DNA from: Oerskovia flava
Lineage (GTDB): Bacteria > Actinomycetota > Actinomycetes > Actinomycetales > Cellulomonadaceae
DNA length: 57,706 nucleotides
Assembly (NCBI RefSeq): GCF_026163685.1
Contig: NZ_JAOXSR010000014.1
Location: 1-57,706, forward strand
Direction of reading: 5' to 3'
The notes below the pieces were generated by a model. It did no database searches, was not told the DNA's origin, and saw only the letters and a program-made list of their open reading frames with translations. A program made the position numbers and the translations under genes. Shown piece by piece: positions 7,482 to 17,000 of this stretch. Positions within the stretch are counted from its first letter, which is position 1, and each line of letters starts with the position of its first letter.

Positions 7482-9628
7482 GCACGCGTGCCCCGCGGGG
7501 GGTGACCGAGGAGGTCGACCGACGAGACCCGTTGCTCGTCGCCGACCCCACCCCCGCGGGGCACGTCCCGCAGGCCACGACCCACCCGACCCACCGCCTG
7601 GCGGTGGGCGTGGTCTTCGGCATCACCGTCCTGGTCGTCCTGGCGCTCGCGGCCGTCCACCTGACACAGGGGACCGCCGACGTCGGCGTGGGCGACCTCC
7701 TGCGCTACCTGGTGGACCCGACCGACCCCACCACGGGGGCCGTGCTCGTCGCGTCCCGGGTGCCCCGGCTCCTCGCCGGGCTCCTCGTGGGCGTCGCCCT
7801 CGGGGCCGCGGGGGCGGCCCTGCAGTCCGTCGCGCGCAACCCGCTCGCCTCGCCGGACACGCTCGCGGTCAACGCGGGCGCCTGGGTCACGGTCGTGCTC
7901 GCCGCGGTCGTCGGCATCTCGGTCCCGTTCTACCTCTCCGGCCTGATGGCGTTCGTCGGCGGGCTGGCGGCGGCCGGCCTGGTCCTCGTGCTCGCCCGGG
8001 GCGGGGCCTCCGGGCCGACGCGCCTCATCCTCGCCGGCTCCGCCGTCGCGATGGCGCTCAACGCCCTGACCATGGTCCTGCTCGTGCTGTTCCAGCAGGA
8101 GACGCTGGGCCTGTTCGCCTGGGGCAGCGGCTCGATCGTGCAGTCCGGGACGCGGTCCGTCGCGCTCGCCGCACCGCTCGTCCTCCTCGGGCTCGTCGGG
8201 CTGCTCCTCGTCGCGCACCGCCTCGACCTGCTCGCCCTGGGCGACGACGCCGCGACCGTCCTCGGCGTCGACGTGCGCGGCACCCGCGTCGTGACCGTCG
8301 TCCTCGCCGTGCTGCTGTCCGCCGCGGCGGTGACGGTGGCCGGGCCGGTCGGGTTCGTCGGGCTGTGCGCGCCGGTCATCGTCCGGCTCGCGGCGCGCCG
8401 CGTCCCCGGCATCAACCGCCACCGCGTCCTCGTCCCGCTCGCGGGGCTCGCCGGGGTGGTCGTCGTCCTCGGCGCCGACGTGCTGCTGCGCGCGGTGCTG
8501 CCCGGTGGCTACGGCGTGGCCGTGCCGACCGGGATCGTCACGACCGTCTTCGGGGCGGTCACGCTCGTGCTCCTGGCCCGCAGGCTGCGGGACTCCGGGC
8601 CCGCGGCCACCGCGCGCAGCGCCCGCGTGCGCCCCCGGACCCGTCGCCGGGCGCTGGTCGTCCAGGGCGTCCTCGTCGTCCTCGTGGTCGGTGCCGCGCT
8701 CGCCGCGCTGCTGCTCGGCGACCGCCTCCTGCTGACCGGCGACGTCGTGAACTGGATGACGGAGCAGGCCGGGCGCCAGGTGACGTTCGTCCTCGACCAG
8801 CGCGTCCCGCGGGTGCTCGCCGCGCTCCTCGCGGGTGCGGCGCTGGGCCTGGCGGGCACGATCGTGCAGTCCGTCGCCCGCAACCCCCTGGCCGAGCCGG
8901 GGATCCTCGGGATCACGGCGGGTGCCGGCCTGGCCGCCGTGGCCGTCGTGCTCCTCGTCCCCGGCGTCGGCATCTGGGCCATGTCCGGTGCGGCCGTCGT
9001 GGGCGCGCTCGGGACGTTCGCGCTCGTCTACGCGCTGGCGTCCCGCGGCGGGCTGAGCTCGGACCGCCTCGTGCTCATCGGCGTCGGCACGAGCGCGGGC
9101 GCGACCGCGCTGACGGCGATGGTCATCGTCGTCGTGCAGCCGTGGAACACGAACGTGGCCCTCACCTGGCTGTCCGGGTCGACGTACGGGCGCACCCTCG
9201 ACCACCTCGTGCCGGTCGTCCTCGCGCTGGTCGTCGTGGTGCCGGTCGCGCTCTGGTCGCGCCGCGAGATGGACGTGCTCGCCCTCGACGAGGACACCCC
9301 GCGGGTGCTGGGCCTCGCGCTCGGGCGCGACCGGTTCGTGCTCCTCACCTCGAGCGCGCTGCTCACGGCCGCGGCCGTGTGCGCGATCGGGGTCGTCGGG
9401 TTCGTCGGCCTCGTGGCCCCGCACGCCGCCCGCGCGCTCGTCGGCTCGCGGCACGGGCGGGTCGTCCCGGTCGCGATGCTGCTCGGTGCGCTCCTCGTGA
9501 GCGTCGCCGACACCGTCGGGCGCGCCGCGTTCGCCCCCGTGCAGATCCCGGCCGGCCTCACCACCGCGCTGATCGGCGCCCCCTACTTCGTCTGGCTCCT
9601 GTGGCGTGGCCGCGGGCGCGAGGCGTGA
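7478..9628 (+). CDS. Double-length FecCD-type iron-siderophore permease
   Basis: A 716-residue membrane protein made of two complete BtuC/FecCD units in tandem. Unit 1 (about 40-365) contains [34 protein letters not shown] and [16 protein letters not shown]. Unit 2 (about 385-716) repeats these as [35 protein letters not shown] and [17 protein letters not shown]. Classical systems use two separate permeases; here one chain supplies the whole translocation pore with roughly 18-20 helices. The GTG start overlaps the lipoprotein stop, so the two are translationally coupled. Confidence 0.92.
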   Translation: MSTRAPRGVTEEVDRRDPLLVADPTPAGHVPQATTHPTHRLAVGVVFGITVLVVLALAAVHLTQGTADVGVGDLLRYLVDPTDPTTGAVLVASRVPRLLAGLLVGVALGAAGAALQSVARNPLASPDTLAVNAGAWVTVVLAAVVGISVPFYLSGLMAFVGGLAAAGLVLVLARGGASGPTRLILAGSAVAMALNALTMVLLVLFQQETLGLFAWGSGSIVQSGTRSVALAAPLVLLGLVGLLLVAHRLDLLALGDDAATVLGVDVRGTRVVTVVLAVLLSAAAVTVAGPVGFVGLCAPVIVRLAARRVPGINRHRVLVPLAGLAGVVVVLGADVLLRAVLPGGYGVAVPTGIVTTVFGAVTLVLLARRLRDSGPAATARSARVRPRTRRRALVVQGVLVVLVVGAALAALLLGDRLLLTGDVVNWMTEQAGRQVTFVLDQRVPRVLAALLAGAALGLAGTIVQSVARNPLAEPGILGITAGAGLAAVAVVLLVPGVGIWAMSGAAVVGALGTFALVYALASRGGLSSDRLVLIGVGTSAGATALTAMVIVVVQPWNTNVALTWLSGSTYGRTLDHLVPVVLALVVVVPVALWSRREMDVLALDEDTPRVLGLALGRDRFVLLTSSALLTAAAVCAIGVVGFVGLVAPHAARALVGSRHGRVVPVAMLLGALLVSVADTVGRAAFAPVQIPAGLTTALIGAPYFVWLLWRGRGREA

Positions 9629-9659
9629 CCCACCCGTACGCCCACGACAGGAGACGACC

Positions 9660-10619
9660 ATGACGCAGGCCCCCGCCGACCAGGTGACCGCCGTGACGCC
9701 CTGGCGCTTCTTCGACGTGTCCGTGGCGCGGGTCGCCCGGCTGTCGCCGAGCTTCCTGCGCATCACGTTCACCGGCCCCGACCTCGACGAGTTCGCCGAC
9801 GTCGGGCGTGACGTGCGCATCAAGTTCGTCCTGCCCGCGCCCGACGGCGGGTACACGCACCTCGTGCGCGGCGCCGAGTGGTACGCCGCGTGGCGCGCCC
9901 AGCCGGACGACCGCCGCAACCGCCTGCGGACCTACACCACACGTGCGGTGCGCCACGCGGAGCGGGAGGTCGACGTCGACGTCGTGCTGCACGGGGACAG
10001 CGGCCCGGCGTCGCGGTGGGCGCTGTCCGCGGTCGCCGGCTCCGAGCTCGTCCTGCTGGGGCCGAACCGTCGCCACGAGGGCCCGCACGGCGGGGTGGAG
10101 TTCGCGCCGCCCGCGTGCAGCCACGCGCTCCTGCTGGCCGGGGACGAGACGGCGGTCCCGGCGATCGCCGCCATCCTCGAGGACCTGCCGGCCGACGCCG
10201 TCGGCGAGGCGTACCTCGAGGTCCCGGAGACCGGGGACCGCTTCGCGCTCGCCGCGCCGGACGGCGTGCGGGTGACCTGGCTGGCGCGCGACGGCGAGCC
10301 GCACGGCACCCACCTCGTCCCCGCCGTGCAGGAGGCTGCCGAGCGCTTCCTCCAGCTCGGGGTGCGCCCGTCCCAGGAGCCGCGCACCGAGGTCGGCACC
10401 GAGGTCGAGGACGTCGACGTGGACAGCGCGATCCTCTGGGAGGTGCCCGTCGACAGCTCGGGCGCGCCGCTCGTGCAGGACACGGTGCTCTACGCCTGGC
10501 TCGCCGGGGAGGCGGGCGTCATCAAGACGCTGCGCCGCCACCTCGTCGGCGAGCTCGGCGTCGACCGCCGGGCCGTCGCCTTCATGGGCTACTGGCGCGA
10601 GGGCCGCTCGGAGAGCTGA
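9660..10619 (+). CDS. Siderophore-interacting FAD/NAD(P)H protein (SIP family)
   Basis: A 319-residue cytoplasmic flavoprotein of the ViuB/SIP family. These reduce ferric siderophores so that iron is released after import. The FAD-binding motif RLRTYTTRA is near residues 88-96. The SIP domain carries [13 protein letters not shown], and the conserved C-terminal box includes [17 protein letters not shown] and AFMGYWREG. The ATG at 9660 is preceded by ACAGGAG. It sits about 30 bases downstream of the permease in the same operon, fitting a full uptake-and-release module. Confidence 0.93.
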   Translation: MTQAPADQVTAVTPWRFFDVSVARVARLSPSFLRITFTGPDLDEFADVGRDVRIKFVLPAPDGGYTHLVRGAEWYAAWRAQPDDRRNRLRTYTTRAVRHAEREVDVDVVLHGDSGPASRWALSAVAGSELVLLGPNRRHEGPHGGVEFAPPACSHALLLAGDETAVPAIAAILEDLPADAVGEAYLEVPETGDRFALAAPDGVRVTWLARDGEPHGTHLVPAVQEAAERFLQLGVRPSQEPRTEVGTEVEDVDVDSAILWEVPVDSSGAPLVQDTVLYAWLAGEAGVIKTLRRHLVGELGVDRRAVAFMGYWREGRSES

Positions 10620-10638
10620 GCGGCCCCCGCGGCCTGCC

Positions 10639-10673
10639 CGACCGGTCCTGCTGGTACGACCGGTCCTGCTGGT
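10639..10673. repeat. Short tandem repeat after the siderophore operon
   Basis: CGACCGGTCCTGCTGGT occurs at 10639-10655 and again at 10657-10673, with a degraded third copy starting near 10675. It fills the gap between the convergent siderophore-interacting and PEBP-like genes. No strong terminator stem is evident. Confidence 0.6.
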
Positions 10674-10686
10674 GCGACTGGTGCCG

Positions 10687-11235
10687 CTACGCGGGGACCT
10701 GGTAGGTCGGGGTCAGGGTCGCGCGCGCGATCGTGTGGAAGAGCGCGGTGAACGCGACCGCCGTCGGGGAGGCGTCCGGTCCGACCCCCTCGGCGTCGGC
10801 GAGAGAGTCGACGTCGAGGGCGTGGACCGCGAAGACGTACCGGTGCGGGCGGTCCCCGGGCGGGGGTGCGGCGCCCTCGTAGCCGACCGCGCCGCCGTCG
10901 GTCCTGGTCTGGAAGGCGCCTGCGGGCAGGTCGGCGTCCGGGACGCCCACGCCCGTGGCGAGGGCCGTCGTCGTGACCGGGAGGTCGACCACCGTCCAGT
11001 GCCAGTACCCGGCCGGGGTCGGCGCGTCGGGGTCGAAGCAGCTGACGACGAACGAGCGCGTTCCCTCGGGGAAGCCGGACCAGCCGAGCGCGGGGGACAG
11101 GTCGTCCCCGGCCGCCGCATGGGTGTCGGGCAGCGGTTCGCCGTCGGTCATGTCGGTGCTCGTGAGGGTGAAGGTGGGCATCTCGGGGAGCAGGGAGTAG
11201 GGCTCGGGTGCGTGGGGTCGGAGCTCGAGTTCCAT
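10687..11235 (-). CDS. YbhB/YbcL-family PEBP-like protein
   Basis: A 182-residue protein of the phosphatidylethanolamine-binding family (bacterial YbhB/YbcL, Raf-kinase-inhibitor-like). Recognisable are LSPALGWSGFPEGTRSFVV, the pocket segment CFDPDAPTPAGYWHWTVVDLP (D, H and W residues of the ligand site) and HRYVFAVHALD. The cellular role of these proteins in bacteria is poorly known. Two starts compete: ATG 11235 (GGGAGG lies only one base upstream) and ATG 11244, three codons earlier. It is convergent with the siderophore operon. Confidence 0.85.
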   Translation of the reverse strand: MELELRPHAPEPYSLLPEMPTFTLTSTDMTDGEPLPDTHAAAGDDLSPALGWSGFPEGTRSFVVSCFDPDAPTPAGYWHWTVVDLPVTTTALATGVGVPDADLPAGAFQTRTDGGAVGYEGAAPPPGDRPHRYVFAVHALDVDSLADAEGVGPDASPTAVAFTALFHTIARATLTPTYQVPA

Positions 11236-11345
11236 GCCTCCCATCGTGCCGAAGACGCCGTGCGGTAGCCACGGGAGGCGGGAGATCCGCAGGATTCCAC
11301 GAGATGTCGCCGTTCCGGGTGACCCTCGACCACGGGTCGACGGTT

Positions 11346-11388
11346 CGCCACGACCCTCGACCTCGACCGGAGGTCGAGGGTCGTGGCG
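11346..11388. other. Perfect 19-bp hairpin before the SOS promoter
   Basis: Arms 11346-11364 and 11370-11388 are perfectly complementary with a 5-base loop (GACCG). There is no T-run on either side, so it is not a standard intrinsic terminator. It lies between the divergent PEBP-like gene and the imuA' promoter, 13 bp before the TTGACA element. It may insulate the two transcription units or bind protein. Confidence 0.75.
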
Positions 11389-11400
11389 CCGCACGAGAAG

Positions 11401-11453
11401 TTGACACCGCCCGCACCCGGGCGTGTACTAGAAGTGTTCGAACACCTGTTCGA
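11401..11453 (+). promoter_or_regulatory. SOS promoter with LexA box
   Basis: A perfect -35 TTGACA (11401-11406) is followed after 17 bp by TGTACT (11424-11429). Just downstream, at 11438-11453, lies TCGAACACCTGTTCGA, an exact match to the actinobacterial LexA consensus TCGAAC-N4-GTTCGA. LexA bound here would cover the transcription start, so the imuA'-imuB-dnaE2 operon should be induced by DNA damage. Confidence 0.92.
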
Positions 11454-11520
11454 AGGACGGGTGGCACCCCGTCGAAGGACGTCCCGGCCGTGGCCGGTGC
11501 ACCATCTGCTGGGAGGCGCG

Positions 11521-12414
11521 ATGACGGTCGTCGAGACTCCCGCGGGCCAGGACGAGGCGACCTCCGCGAGCCGGTTCGCGCTCGCCCGCTCCGTCCTGCA
11601 GCGTGCGGAGGAGAGCGCGGGGGTCCGCCGGACGGCGAGGACCCGGGAGCCGACCCAGGCGGCTGCCGCGGCTGCCACGTCGGCCCCCGCGCCTGCGTCG
11701 TCTCCTCGGCCGGCTCCTGCTCCTCGTCAGGTCTCCGCCGTGCCCGACGAGCGGACCTGGCCCGTGCACGCCGATCTCGCGCCGCTGCTCCCGCTCGGTG
11801 CGCTCCAGCGGGGGACCACGCTCAGTGTCCAGGGATCGACGGGCCTGCTGCTCTCCCTCGTGGCGCAGGCGTCCCGCGCGGGCGCCTGGACCGCCGCGGT
11901 GGGCTTTCCGGGGGTGGGGGTGCTCGCCGCCGCCGACGCCGGGGCGGACCTCGGCCGGTTCGTGCTCGTGCCGCGGCCCGGACCGGACGCGGCCGTCGCC
12001 ATCGCGGCGCTGCTCGACGGCATGGACGTCGTGGTGGTGGGGCCGCAGGCCGCGCTCACCGACCCGGAGCGCCGACGCCTGGGTGCCCGCGCGCGGGAGC
12101 GGGGGGCCGTGCTGGTCTCGTCCGTCCCCTGGGTCGGGGCGCACGTCGTGCTGACGGCGCGCGCGGGGACGTGGACCGGCGTCGACCGCGGCGCGGGCTG
12201 GCTGCGCCGGCGCACCGTGCTCGTGGAGCGTGCCGGACGTGCCGGCGCCGCCCGGGCGGTCCGTCTCGAGGTCGAGGTGCCCCTCGACCTCGGCCCGGCG
12301 CCGCGCTACCTCACCGGTTCCCGTGCCGACCCCCGCACCCGGCCGGACGCCACCCGGCCTGCTGAACCCACGGCCGATCTCGCCCCCGGCCCGGACCTCC
12401 GGCTCGTCGGATGA
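11521..12414 (+). CDS. imuA: ImuA'-like mutasome accessory protein
   Basis: A 297-residue RecA-fold accessory protein of the actinobacterial mutasome. The N-terminal 80 residues are Ala/Pro-rich and low complexity; the core runs from about residue 85 (LAPLLPLGALQRGTTLSVQG). The position of the Walker A loop reads GSTGLLLSL and lacks the GKT of true RecA, so ATP hydrolysis is doubtful. ImuA' binds ImuB and is needed for damage-induced mutagenesis in mycobacteria; that is family knowledge. GGGAGG precedes ATG 11521. Its stop overlaps the imuB start (ATGA at 12411-12414). Confidence 0.85.
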   Translation: MTVVETPAGQDEATSASRFALARSVLQRAEESAGVRRTARTREPTQAAAAAATSAPAPASSPRPAPAPRQVSAVPDERTWPVHADLAPLLPLGALQRGTTLSVQGSTGLLLSLVAQASRAGAWTAAVGFPGVGVLAAADAGADLGRFVLVPRPGPDAAVAIAALLDGMDVVVVGPQAALTDPERRRLGARARERGAVLVSSVPWVGAHVVLTARAGTWTGVDRGAGWLRRRTVLVERAGRAGAARAVRLEVEVPLDLGPAPRYLTGSRADPRTRPDATRPAEPTADLAPGPDLRLVG

Positions 12415-14030
12415 CCACGCCGACCCGCACCGCCGCCCTGTGGGTGCCGGACTGGCCGGTGCTCGCCGCGATGGCCACCCGGGAGGTCCCGGCGCACGTG
12501 CCGTCCGCCACCCACGACGGCCGCCGGGTCGTCGCGGTCTCGGCGACCGCCCGCGCGCAGGGGGTGCGCCGGGGGATGCGGCGGCGTCGGGCGCAGGAGT
12601 GCTGCCCGGAGCTGGAGCTCCTCGACGTCGACGACGCCCGCGACGCCCGCGAGTTCGAACCCGTCGCGCTCGCGGCGGAGACCGTCGTCGCGGGCCTGGA
12701 GATCGCCCGGCCGGGGCTGCTGCTCCTGCCGGCGTCGGGGGCCAGCCGGTACCACGGGTCGGCCGCGCGCCTCGCGGAGGAGCTCGTCGCCCGGGTCGCC
12801 GAGCGCACCGGGTACGAGTGCCAGGTCGGGGTCGCCGACGGCATCCTCGCCGCGGTCCTCGCCGCCCGGGAGTCCCGCGTCGTGCCCCCGGGCGGCTCGT
12901 CCGCCTACCTCGCCCCGCTGCCGGCCTCGACGCTCCTGCACGCCGCCGCGCGCCCCGACGTGGCGAGCCGTGCCGACGAGCTCGTGCACCTGCTGGGCCG
13001 GCTCGGGGTGCGCACGCTGGGCGACCTCGTCGCGCTGCCGGCCGCCGTCGTCGAGGCCCGCTTCGGCGACCTCGGGGCGTGGGCGCACCGGCTCGCGCGC
13101 GGCGAGGACCTGCGCCCGCCCGCCCGGCGGCGCATCGAGCCCGACGTCGCGGTGCGCACCGACCTCGACCCGCCCGCCGAGCGGGTCGACGTCGCCACGT
13201 TCGTGGCCCGTCGGCTCGCCGAGGAGCTGCACGACCAGATCGTCTCCCGCTCGCTCGCCGCCGGCCGGCTGCGGATCACGGCCCGCACGGCGGACGGCGG
13301 CGAGCTCGAGCGCGCGTGGCGCACCGACGGCGCGGGCGGCGGGGGGCTGGGCGGGCTCAGCCCGGCCCGCATCACCGACCGGGTGCGCTGGCAGCTGGAG
13401 GGCTGGCTCACGGCCTCGAGCCTGCGCCGCGCCGACGTGCCCGTCGCCCCGGTCGTGCACCTGGCGCTCACCGCGGAGGAGGTCGTCGCCGCGGGTGCGG
13501 AGCAGCCCCGGCTGTGGGGCGCCTCCAGCGGTGAGGACCAGCGGGCGCACCGCGCCCTCGGCCGGGTGCAGGGCATCCTCGGCGGGGACGCCGTCCTGCA
13601 GGTCGCCCTGCAGGGCGGGCGGGACGCGCGCGACCAGGTGCACCTCGTCCCGTTCGGCGAGGACGTGCGCGCGCCGCGCGACCCGGCGCTGCCGTGGCCG
13701 GGCCGGCTTCCCCGCCCTGCCCCGGCGACGGTCCTCGTCGAGCCGGTCGACGTCGCTCTCCTGGACGACGCCGGGCGCCCGGTGGTGGTCGACGCCCGCC
13801 TCGCGATGAGCGCACCGCCGGCCGCGGTGCGCTGGGGCGTGCCGGCAGGTCCGGGCGGCTCCCGGCAGGAGACCGTCCGGGACTGGGCCGGCCCCTGGCC
13901 GCTCGCGGAACGCTGGTGGACCCCCGCCCCCCGGCGGCGGGTGCACCTGCAGGTCGTGCTCGCCGACGGCCGCGGCGTGCTCCTCGCGAGCACCGCGGGC
14001 CGCTGGACGGTGGAGGCCGTCTATGACTGA
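12411..14030 (+). CDS. imuB: ImuB, catalytically inactive Y-family polymerase subunit
   Basis: A 539-residue Y-family polymerase-like protein. It keeps the fold landmarks: an N-terminal palm segment starting ALWVPDWPVLAA, the little-finger region, and helix-hairpin-helix-like LLGRLGVRTLGDLVALP at about 195-211. It lacks the polymerase acidic triad: the family's DxD and SxDE motifs are replaced by VPDW and LLPASGASRYHGS. ImuB acts as a hub that links DnaE2 to the beta clamp rather than as an enzyme. Start and stop overlap both neighbours, so the three genes are translationally coupled under LexA control. Confidence 0.9.
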   Translation: MTTPTRTAALWVPDWPVLAAMATREVPAHVPSATHDGRRVVAVSATARAQGVRRGMRRRRAQECCPELELLDVDDARDAREFEPVALAAETVVAGLEIARPGLLLLPASGASRYHGSAARLAEELVARVAERTGYECQVGVADGILAAVLAARESRVVPPGGSSAYLAPLPASTLLHAAARPDVASRADELVHLLGRLGVRTLGDLVALPAAVVEARFGDLGAWAHRLARGEDLRPPARRRIEPDVAVRTDLDPPAERVDVATFVARRLAEELHDQIVSRSLAAGRLRITARTADGGELERAWRTDGAGGGGLGGLSPARITDRVRWQLEGWLTASSLRRADVPVAPVVHLALTAEEVVAAGAEQPRLWGASSGEDQRAHRALGRVQGILGGDAVLQVALQGGRDARDQVHLVPFGEDVRAPRDPALPWPGRLPRPAPATVLVEPVDVALLDDAGRPVVVDARLAMSAPPAAVRWGVPAGPGGSRQETVRDWAGPWPLAERWWTPAPRRRVHLQVVLADGRGVLLASTAGRWTVEAVYD

Positions 14031-17000
14031 GCGCCCTGCCGACCGTCCTGCCGACCGTCCTGCCGACCGGCCGGCCCGCCGGCCGGCCGGCTGGCCAGCC
14101 CGGTACGCCGAGCTGCACGCCCACTCGGCCTTCAGCTTCCTCGACGGGGCGTCCCACCCCGAGGAGCTCGCCGCGGAGGCGGCGCGCCTCGGCCTGAGCG
14201 CGCTCGCGCTCACCGACCACGACGGCCTGTACGGGGTCGTGCGCTTCGCGCAGGCCGCGGCCAAGGTCGCCCTGCCCACCGTCTTCGGGGCCGAGCTGCA
14301 CCTGCCCGCGCCGGCGCACGCCGACGCCCGGTCGCACGGTCGGGCGGACGCACCACCCGGCGCCCCCGTCCTCGACCCGCCGACCGGCGTCCCGGACCCG
14401 CGCGCCACCCACCTGCTCGTCCTCGCGCGCGGGCCCCAGGGCTACCACCGGCTGTCGAGCGCGATCGCGACCGCCCACCTGGCCACGGGGACCAAGGGCG
14501 CGGCCGACTACCGGCTCGAGCGTCTCGGCGAGCAGGCCGACGGGCAGTGGCTCGTCCTCACCGGCTGCCGCAAGGGAGCGGTGCGCCGGGCCCTCGTCAC
14601 CGAGGGCCCGGACGCCGCCCGCCGTGAGCTCGACCGGCTCGTCGCCCTCTTCGGGCCTGGCAACGTCGCCGTCGAGATCACCGACTCCGGCGACCCGCAC
14701 GACGCCGACCTGTGCCGCGCCCTGGCCGCGCTGGCCGAGCGCGCGCGGGTACCGCTCGTCGCCACCGGCAATGTTCACTACGCGCGGCCGCGCGACGCCG
14801 ACCTGGCCGGGGCGCTCGCGGCCGTGCGTGCGCGGTCGGCCCTCGACGACATGGACGGGTGGTTGCCCGGTGCCCCGACGGCGCACCTGCGCTCGGCCGC
14901 GGAGATGCTGGCACGCCACCACCGCCACCCGCAGGCGGTGGCGACCGCCGCGGAGCTGGGCCTGGAGTGTGCGTTCGACCTCACCCTCGTCGCCCCGGCG
15001 CTGCCGCCCTACCCGGTGCCGGCGGGGCACACCGAGACGACGTGGCTGCGCGAGCTCGTGCACCGCGGCGCCACCGAGCGCTACGGGCCCCGGGATGCCG
15101 AGCGCGAACCCGGTGCCTGGGCGCAGATCGACCACGAGCTGCGGGTCATCGAGCAGCTCGGGTTCCCCGGCTACTTCCTCATCGTCTACGACCTCGTGGA
15201 GCTCTGCCGCACCCGGGGCATCCTCGCGCAGGGGCGCGGCTCGGCGGCGAACTCGGCCGTCTGCTACGCGCTCGGCATCACCGCGGTCGACGCCGTGCAC
15301 CACGGCCTGCTCTTCGAGCGGTTCCTCGCCCCCGAGCGGGACGGACCGCCGGACATCGACGTCGACATCGAGTCCGCCCGGCGCGAGGAGGTCATCCAGT
15401 ACGTCTACGAGCGCTTCGGGCGCACGCACGCCGCCCAGGTGGCCAACGTCATCTCCTACCGGCCCAGGTCAGCGGTGCGCGACGCCGCCCGCGCGCTGGG
15501 CTACGACGTCGGGCAGCAGGACGCGTGGAGCAAGTCGATCGAGCGCTGGGGCTCGCTGCGCGGCCCCGACCCGAGCAGCCCGGCGGCCGACCGCGCGCAG
15601 AAGGAGGCCTCGGTCGCGAGCCGGACCGCGGTCAAGGACGCGCAGGTCCAGGCGCTCTGGGGCCCGCAGCCCGGGCAGGTGGTGGACCCCCTCGCGCAGG
15701 ACGAGCGCCTCGCCGGTGCGCTGCGCGCCGACGACACCCACGACGTCGTGCCCGCCCGCCGCCCGCCGTCGGCCGCCGAGGACGGGGAGATCCCGGACGC
15801 CGTCCTCGACCTGGCCGACCGGATGCTGCGCCTGCCCCGGCACCTGGGGATCCACTCGGGCGGCATGGTCATGTGCGACCGCCCGGTCATCGAGGTCTGT
15901 CCCGTGGAGTGGGCCCGGATGCCGGGGCGCACCGTGCTGCAGTGGGACAAGGAGGACTGCGCGGACGCCGGGCTGGTGAAGTTCGACCTGCTCGGCCTCG
16001 GGATGCTCACGGCGCTGCGCATCGCGTTCGACCTCGTCGCGGAGCACGAGGGGGTGCACCTCGCGCTGCACACCCTGCCGCAGGACGACCCCGCGGTTTA
16101 CGACCTGCTGTGCGCGGCGGACACGGTGGGGGTGTTCCAGGTCGAGTCGCGGGCCCAGATGTCCACCCTGCCGCGCCTGCGGCCGCGCACCTTCTACGAC
16201 ATCGTCATCGAGGTCGCCCTCATCCGCCCCGGCCCCATCCAGGGCGGGTCGGTGCACCCGTACATCGAGCGGGCGCGGGGCCGCGAGCCGGTGACGTTCC
16301 TGCACCCGCTGCTCGAGAACTCGCTCGGCAAGACCAAGGGTGTGCCGCTGTTCCAGGAGCAGCTGATGCAGATGGCGATCGACGTCGCGGACTTCACCCC
16401 CGCCGAGTCCGACCAGCTGCGTCGCGCGATGGGTTCCAAGCGGTCGGTCGAGCGGATGGAGGCCCTGCGGGCGCGGCTGATGACGGGGATGGAGCGCAAC
16501 GGGATCGGGCCCGAGGTGCGCCAGCAGATCTACGACAAGCTCAAGGCCTTCGCCGACTTCGGCTTCCCGGAGTCGCACGCGTACTCGTTCGCGTTCCTCG
16601 TCTACGCGAGCGCGTGGCTCAAGGTCCACCACCCGGCGGCGTTCTTCGCCGGGCTGCTCGCCGCCCAGCCCATGGGGTTCTACTCGCCGCAGTCCCTCGT
16701 CGCCGACGCCCGCCGGCACGGCGTGCAGGTGCTGCGCCCGGACGTCGGGGCCTCCGCCGTGCAGGCGGGTGTGGAGCGCACCGCGGACGGGGCGCTCGCG
16801 GTGCGGCTCGGGCTGGCGAGCGTGCGGGGGATGGGGACGGACCCGGCCGAGCGGCTCGTCGCCGCCCGGGCGCCCGGACCGTTCACGGGTCTGCGCGACC
16901 TGGTGCGCCGGGTGGACCTCAGCACCGCCCAGCTCGAGGGCCTCGCGACGGCCGGCGCCCTCGCCTGCCTCGGTGTCGAGCGGCGGGAGGCGCTGTGGGC

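Noticed and set aside
7298-9919. An 873-codon open frame on the minus strand opposite the permease
   Set aside because: It is the antisense shadow of the FecCD fusion: acidic/His-rich low complexity, no motifs.
11350-11390. Intrinsic terminator for the genes on either side
   Set aside because: The stem is perfect but has no T-run, and both flanking genes are transcribed away from it.
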